From Candidatus Aminicenantota bacterium (GTDB taxonomy: Bacteria > Acidobacteriota > Aminicenantia > Aminicenantales > UBA4085): a stretch of 53,212 nucleotides of DNA. The notes beneath the pieces were generated by a model. That model was not told the origin of the DNA, did not search any database, and worked only from the letters and a program-made list of their open reading frames with translations. Both the position numbers and the translations under genes were made by a program. The stretch covers positions 1 through 53,212 of the forward strand of contig PLMN01000022.1 in the NCBI GenBank assembly GCA_003141555.1, given 5' to 3'. Below are positions 49,540-53,212 of this stretch, in pieces; the first letter of the stretch is position 1; every line of letters starts with the position of its first letter.

Positions 49540-51270
49540 TCACCGCAGGTCCATGATCTGCTTGGTGAGCGCCTGTTTCCGGAGGAGGAGCGCCTCCAGC
49601 GTCCCGAGGTCGCCGTCCTTGTCCAGCCCCCCGATCTCGGCCTGGATCTTCTTCAGCTCGGATTCCTTGCAGGAGACTTGAAGGGCGCAAAGGCAATCGA
49701 AGGCTTCCTCCGCGGTCGGGGGCTGTCCCTTTTCGGCCAGGGCCCGGGAAACGGTCCCGGCCAGGGGAGGCCCGATATCTTTTTGCAATTCGTGGAAAAT
49801 GATGTCCTTGCCTTTTTTGAAGTAACTCAATATTATCCTAAAAACAGGCTCGCTTTTCAAGCCCCGGAAATCGTCCTCCCTCACCTCGGCCAGGACCTGG
49901 CGGCGGATCTTCGCGTCTTCCAGAATGATCTGGAGGAGCCGCTTCTCGGCCGGGAGGACGGCCGCGTCGGCGGCGACGGCCGCGTCCGGCCCCTTCCGGG
50001 CGCCGGCCGACAGGCCCCGCAGGACGCTCTCGTCGACCCGGAGCCGCTGGGCGGCCTGGGTGAGGTATTCGCTCCGGACGATGGCGTCGGGGATGGCCTC
50101 GATGACGTCGAGGATCGCGCGCAGCACCTTGGTTTTCACTTCGGGGACGGCCATCCGCTTGCCGGCCACCGAGGCGCCGATGAGGAACGAGAGCCCCGTC
50201 GGGGCGGCCTCCAGGAGCTTGAGGTAGGCGTCCCGCCCGTGCTTGTCCAGGAATCCGTCGGGGTCCAGATCGTCCGGGAGAATCAGGACCCGGGTCTCCA
50301 GGCCTTTTTCGAAGCAGATGGGAACGGCCCGGAGGGCGGCGGTCCGGCCGGCTGCGTCGCCGTCGTAATTGATGATGATTCGCGGCGCGAAGCGCTGGAC
50401 CAGCGAGACTTGCCGGGCCGTCAGGGCGGTCCCCAGGGACGCGACGCAATTCTTGAGGCCCGCCCGGTAGAGGGATAGGAAATCCGTGTAGCCTTCGACC
50501 AGGATGGATTCGCCCGCGGTCCGGATGGAGTCCTTGCTATAGTTGAGGCCGTAGAGCATCTGCCCCTTGGCATACACCGGAGTCTCGGGGGAGTTGAGGT
50601 ACTTGGGGTCTTGGTCGAAAAGCGACCGGCCCCCGAAGCCGACGACCTTGCCCGTCAGGCCGAAAATGGGGAAGATGAGCCTCCCACGGAAGCGGTCGTA
50701 GAATTCGCCGCCCTTGCGGCCGGGGACGGCCAGCCCCGCTTTTTCGAGTAGGGATGGGGCGGTGCCCTTGGCCTTGAAGAACGCGGTCAGGGCATCCCAG
50801 GTGTTCAGGGCGTAGCCGAGCTTGAATTCTTCGATCACGGCCTCGGGGATGCCCCTTTTTTTCAAGTATTCCTGTGCTTTTTTGCCCTCCGCGGTCTGGG
50901 CCAGGTTCTTCTTGAAGTAGGCCAGGGCGGCGTCGTTGATCTTCAGGACCTGCTCCTCGAGCTTCAGGGCCTGGGGCGATACCCGGCGCTGCTCGGGAAG
51001 GGCGATATGATATCGGTCCGCGAGCGTCTTGAGCGCCTCGGGAAAGGACAGGTTCTCCTTTTCCATGATGAGGGTGAAAACGTCCCCTCCGACGCCGCAG
51101 CCGAAGCAATGGAACAGGTTCTTCTCGGAATCGACCGTGAACGAGGGAGTTTTTTCCGAATGGAAGGGGCAGAGCCCGACGTGCTTCCGGCCGCGCGCCC
51201 GAAGGGTCGTATACTGCGAGGCGATCTCGACGATATTGGCCGCCTGACGGACTTGGTCGACGATTTCCAT
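49540..51270 (-). CDS. dnaG: DNA primase DnaG
   Basis: Synthesises RNA primers for lagging-strand replication. The 576-residue protein has the CHC2 zinc ribbon (C34, H37, C55, C58 in CPFHSEKTPSF and FHCFGCG), an RNA-polymerase core and a TOPRIM domain (LVEGYTDFLSLYRAG with the invariant Glu, and IINYDGDAAGRTAALRA with the metal-binding Asp pair). DDLDPDGFLDKHG and a helicase-binding-like C-terminus (about 430-576) follow. It starts at ATG 51270 and is cotranscribed with rpoD from the promoter at 51315-51343. Confidence 0.97.
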   Translation of the reverse strand: MEIVDQVRQAANIVEIASQYTTLRARGRKHVGLCPFHSEKTPSFTVDSEKNLFHCFGCGVGGDVFTLIMEKENLSFPEALKTLADRYHIALPEQRRVSPQALKLEEQVLKINDAALAYFKKNLAQTAEGKKAQEYLKKRGIPEAVIEEFKLGYALNTWDALTAFFKAKGTAPSLLEKAGLAVPGRKGGEFYDRFRGRLIFPIFGLTGKVVGFGGRSLFDQDPKYLNSPETPVYAKGQMLYGLNYSKDSIRTAGESILVEGYTDFLSLYRAGLKNCVASLGTALTARQVSLVQRFAPRIIINYDGDAAGRTAALRAVPICFEKGLETRVLILPDDLDPDGFLDKHGRDAYLKLLEAAPTGLSFLIGASVAGKRMAVPEVKTKVLRAILDVIEAIPDAIVRSEYLTQAAQRLRVDESVLRGLSAGARKGPDAAVAADAAVLPAEKRLLQIILEDAKIRRQVLAEVREDDFRGLKSEPVFRIILSYFKKGKDIIFHELQKDIGPPLAGTVSRALAEKGQPPTAEEAFDCLCALQVSCKESELKKIQAEIGGLDKDGDLGTLEALLLRKQALTKQIMDLR

Positions 51271-51314
51271 GGATGAAGTGTTACCTGGGCCCGGAATTGC
51301 GCAAATTTTATGTC

Positions 51315-51343
51315 AATATAGGGTCCGGACGGCGATTTGTCAA
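51315..51343 (-). promoter_or_regulatory. Strong sigma70-type promoter of dnaG-rpoD
   Basis: On the minus strand perfect TTGACA (51338-51343), 17 bp, then TATATT (51315-51320). The same -35, spacing and -10 occur upstream of mraZ. Transcription would start near 51308, about 38 nt before dnaG. Confidence 0.8.
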
Positions 51344-51410
51344 GAAAATAAAAGAAAAAAGTTGATTCTCCCGACCGCGGCCCCGCCGGCCGATGATCTC
51401 GGACCGGGCG

Positions 51411-52154
51411 TCAGAGGTGGTTGATCAGGCTGGCCAGGTAGGCCGCGCCGAAACCGTTGTCGATGTTGACGACGCCCACCCCGCCGGGGCAGGAATTGAG
51501 CATGGCCAGGAGGGCCGCCAGGCCCTTGAAGCTCGCCCCGTAGCCCACGCTCGTCGGGACGGCGATGACGGGAACGGTCACCAGCCCTGCCACGACGCTG
51601 GGGAGCGCTCCCTCCATGCCCGCCACGGCGATGATCACCCGGGCCCGGTTGAGCTTGTCATACTCGCCGAGGATGCGGTGCAGGCCGGCGACGCCGACGT
51701 CGTATACGCGCTCGACCTTGTTGCCCAGCATGTCGCACGTCACGGCGGCCTCCTCGGCCACCGGCACGTCCGATGTGCCGGCCGTCAAGACCAGGATCAA
51801 GCCCTTGCCCGGTTCGACGGGCCTCTTCTTCAAATAGACGATCTTTCCCTGGGGCTGGTAGCAGGCTCCGGGGATGGCCTTCTTGATTTTTCGATAGGTC
51901 GCGGGTTCGATCCTCGTGACCAGGAGATTGCCTCCCTGCTTGACGATCTCTCGGGAGATCCCGAGAATCTGCCCGTCGGTCTTTCCCAGGCCATAGATGA
52001 TCTCGGGGAAGCCCTTCCGCAGCTCGCGCTGGTGGTCGATTTTGGCGTACTCCAGATCCTGATAGGGGTAGTGCTTGAGGGCGGCCAGGGCCTTTTCGGG
52101 CGAGAGTCGTCCCGCATGGACTTTTCTCAGGATGTTTTCGAGCTGGGATTTCAT
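51411..52154 (-). CDS. larB: Nickel-pincer cofactor biosynthesis protein LarB
   Basis: NaAD carboxylase/hydrolase that makes the pyridinium-3,5-biscarboxylate mononucleotide precursor of the nickel-pincer (NPN) cofactor. The 247-residue protein has a family-specific N-terminus (LEYAKIDHQRELRKGFPEIIYG) and a PurE-like C-domain with LTAGTSDVPVAEEA, VAGMEGALPSVVAGL, PVIAVPTSVGYG and a terminal GVGVVNIDNGFGAAY. LarC and LarE, needed to finish the cofactor, and lactate racemase LarA are not in the window. It is convergent to nothing and divergent from lpxC. Confidence 0.93.
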   Translation of the reverse strand: MKSQLENILRKVHAGRLSPEKALAALKHYPYQDLEYAKIDHQRELRKGFPEIIYGLGKTDGQILGISREIVKQGGNLLVTRIEPATYRKIKKAIPGACYQPQGKIVYLKKRPVEPGKGLILVLTAGTSDVPVAEEAAVTCDMLGNKVERVYDVGVAGLHRILGEYDKLNRARVIIAVAGMEGALPSVVAGLVTVPVIAVPTSVGYGASFKGLAALLAMLNSCPGGVGVVNIDNGFGAAYLASLINHL

Positions 52155-52236
52155 GGCCGGATTCTAGCACATCGGCTCCGGGAGAAAAAGAGGAACCGGC
52201 CTTCCGCCGCGGCCGCCGGGGGCGACTTCGCCCTCC

Positions 52237-52265
52237 TTGGATCGAGCGGAGATACCTGTTAGAAT
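52237..52265 (+). promoter_or_regulatory. Candidate promoter of lpxC, near-leaderless
   Basis: TAGAAT (52260-52265) is a good -10; a weak TTGGAT (52237-52242) sits 17 bp upstream. Transcription would start near 52272, only about 3 nt before the ATG at 52275. There is no Shine-Dalgarno next to the ATG, so the mRNA may be leaderless. Confidence 0.4.
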
Positions 52266-52274
52266 AAGCTCGAC

Positions 52275-53120
52275 ATGGTTTCCCGGAATACGCTGGCCCG
52301 CGAATTCTCGCTCGACGGCGTCGGCGTTCACTCCGGGAAGCCCGTCCGCCTTGCCCTGGTTCCCTCGGAGGCCGGCTCCATCGTCTTCCGCCGGTCGGAT
52401 CTCGGAGGTCGGGAGCTACCGCTCGCTGCCGCCGGCTTCGAAGCCCTGAACAGTACGACCATCGTCGGCGAGAGGTTCAAGGTCCGGACCGTCGAGCACC
52501 TGCTCGCGACGCTGTTCGCGAACGGCGTAGGAAGCGCCGTCGTCGTCCTGGACGCCGACGAAGTCCCCATCATGGACGGGAGCGCCCGGCCGTTCGTCCG
52601 GGCGCTCGAGGAGGCGGGGACTTGCGCCCTGGGCTCGCCCTGCCGCGGCCTCCGGATCTCGAGGCCGTTCGCTGTCTTTGATGGGGGAGCCTCGATCGTC
52701 GCCGAACCCCCGTCCGGCGAAGGAGCTCTCGACCTCTCGTATGCCATCGAATACCCGCACCCCGCCATCGGCCGCCAATCGCGTTCCGTGCGGCTGACGC
52801 CGGGGACGTTCGCCCGTGAAATCGCCCCCGCCCGGACGTTCGGCTTCCTCGCCGATGTCGAGGAGCTCCGACGCCGGGGCCTCGCTCTCGGGGCGTCCTA
52901 TGAAAACACGGTTGTCCTCGACGCCGAAGCGGTCATCAACGGTCCTCTCCGCTTCCCGGACGAATTTGTCCGCCATAAGCTCCTCGATCTAGCGGGCGAC
53001 CTTGCCCTCCTGGGCCGCCCGCTGGCCGGCCGCATCACGGCTTTTAAAGCCGGCCACCGACTTCATCTCGAGGCGGTGAAGTTCCTCCTCGCCAACCCGG
53101 ATTTCACCGAGCCGTTCTAA
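52275..53120 (+). CDS. lpxC: UDP-3-O-acyl-N-acetylglucosamine deacetylase LpxC
   Basis: Zinc deacetylase catalysing the committed step of lipid A synthesis. The 281-residue protein has VEHLLATLFANG (E74 catalytic, H75 zinc), DEVPIMDGSARPF, ARTFGF, DEFVRHKLLDLAGDLALLG (H233 and D237 zinc ligands) and GHRLH (H261). All essential residues are present. The ATG at 52275 lacks a Shine-Dalgarno. It is shorter than E. coli LpxC (305) mainly at the C-terminus and is not fused to fabZ. It implies an LPS-bearing outer membrane. Confidence 0.96.
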   Translation: MVSRNTLAREFSLDGVGVHSGKPVRLALVPSEAGSIVFRRSDLGGRELPLAAAGFEALNSTTIVGERFKVRTVEHLLATLFANGVGSAVVVLDADEVPIMDGSARPFVRALEEAGTCALGSPCRGLRISRPFAVFDGGASIVAEPPSGEGALDLSYAIEYPHPAIGRQSRSVRLTPGTFAREIAPARTFGFLADVEELRRRGLALGASYENTVVLDAEAVINGPLRFPDEFVRHKLLDLAGDLALLGRPLAGRITAFKAGHRLHLEAVKFLLANPDFTEPF

Positions 53121-53138
53121 GGGGGCGAGGGGGAGAGG

Positions 53139-53155
53139 GCCGGCGGCACGCCGGC
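53139..53155. terminator. Small hairpin after lpxC
   Basis: GCCGGC (53139-53144), GGCAC loop, GCCGGC (53150-53155), 18 nt past the lpxC stop. No T-run follows. The last 92 bases of the window are otherwise G-rich non-coding sequence with a repeated GGGGGAGAGGGCC at each end. Confidence 0.25.
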
Positions 53156-53212
53156 TCGGGCGGGAGATGCGGGTCCTGTCGCCGGTCTATCGGCTCGGGG
53201 GGAGAGGGCCGT

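Overview
The window looks like a chromosomal segment of a high-GC, Gram-negative (diderm) bacterium. LpxC implies lipid A, the MurE signature implies meso-diaminopimelate peptidoglycan, and a TonB-receptor relic, lipoproteins and Tat/Sec-exported proteins imply an outer membrane. The style of the TonB receptor relic, the FecR/Trp-Tyr-rich protein and the double-HTH regulators resembles Candidatus Aminicenantes and other Acidobacteriota-related lineages. That placement is an inference from protein style, not a search result.

Region 1 (about 1-6310) is visibly more AT-rich than the rest and looks acquired or rearranged. It holds a five-PAS HD-GYP phosphodiesterase, a double-HTH regulator, the 3' third of a comM gene, a second decayed copy of the same regulator, and a two-gene unit encoding an APS/PAPS-type reductase and a threonine-synthase-like PLP enzyme. 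A second copy of the last ~50 bp of comM lies at 6261-6310, exactly where base composition returns to the GC-rich background. The AT-rich cassette is therefore bracketed by comM 3' ends. The sulfite-producing reductase next to a threonine-synthase-fold enzyme suggests a possible cysteate (sulfonate) synthesis module.

Region 2 (6342-10703) has a DUF362 ferredoxin protein divergent from a Tat-exported aldo/keto-reductase-like iron-sulfur protein that has lost three of the four catalytic residues, then an APC-family amino acid permease and two strong hairpins.

Region 3 (10724-27767) is a complete-looking minus-strand dcw (division and cell wall) operon behind one excellent sigma70-type promoter: mraZ, rsmH, ftsL, ftsI, murE, murF, mraY, murD, ftsW, murG, murC, ftsQ, ftsA, ftsZ. 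Most junctions overlap or are 1-15 nt apart. murB and ddl are absent. The last gene, hutI (imidazolonepropionase, histidine catabolism), overlaps the ftsZ stop codon by 4 nt, an odd partnership.

Region 4 (27882-38099) has a DUF2007 protein, a Nudix hydrolase, a FecR-type exported protein with a Trp/Tyr-rich domain, a small operon of secreted cyclophilin, membrane protein and M23 peptidase, an M28 aminopeptidase, a REP-associated tyrosine transposase (RAYT) unit with its repeats, a DRG-like TGS GTPase and a lipoprotein.

Region 5 (38321-53212) is housekeeping: gyrB-gyrA, an acyl-CoA synthetase, a decayed TonB receptor, a coiled-coil zinc-ribbon protein, a CAU-anticodon tRNA, rpoD and dnaG behind a strong promoter, larB, and lpxC. 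Relatives of the RAYT repeat recur near 28.7 kb and possibly beside rpoD. No rRNA genes and no CRISPR array were seen.
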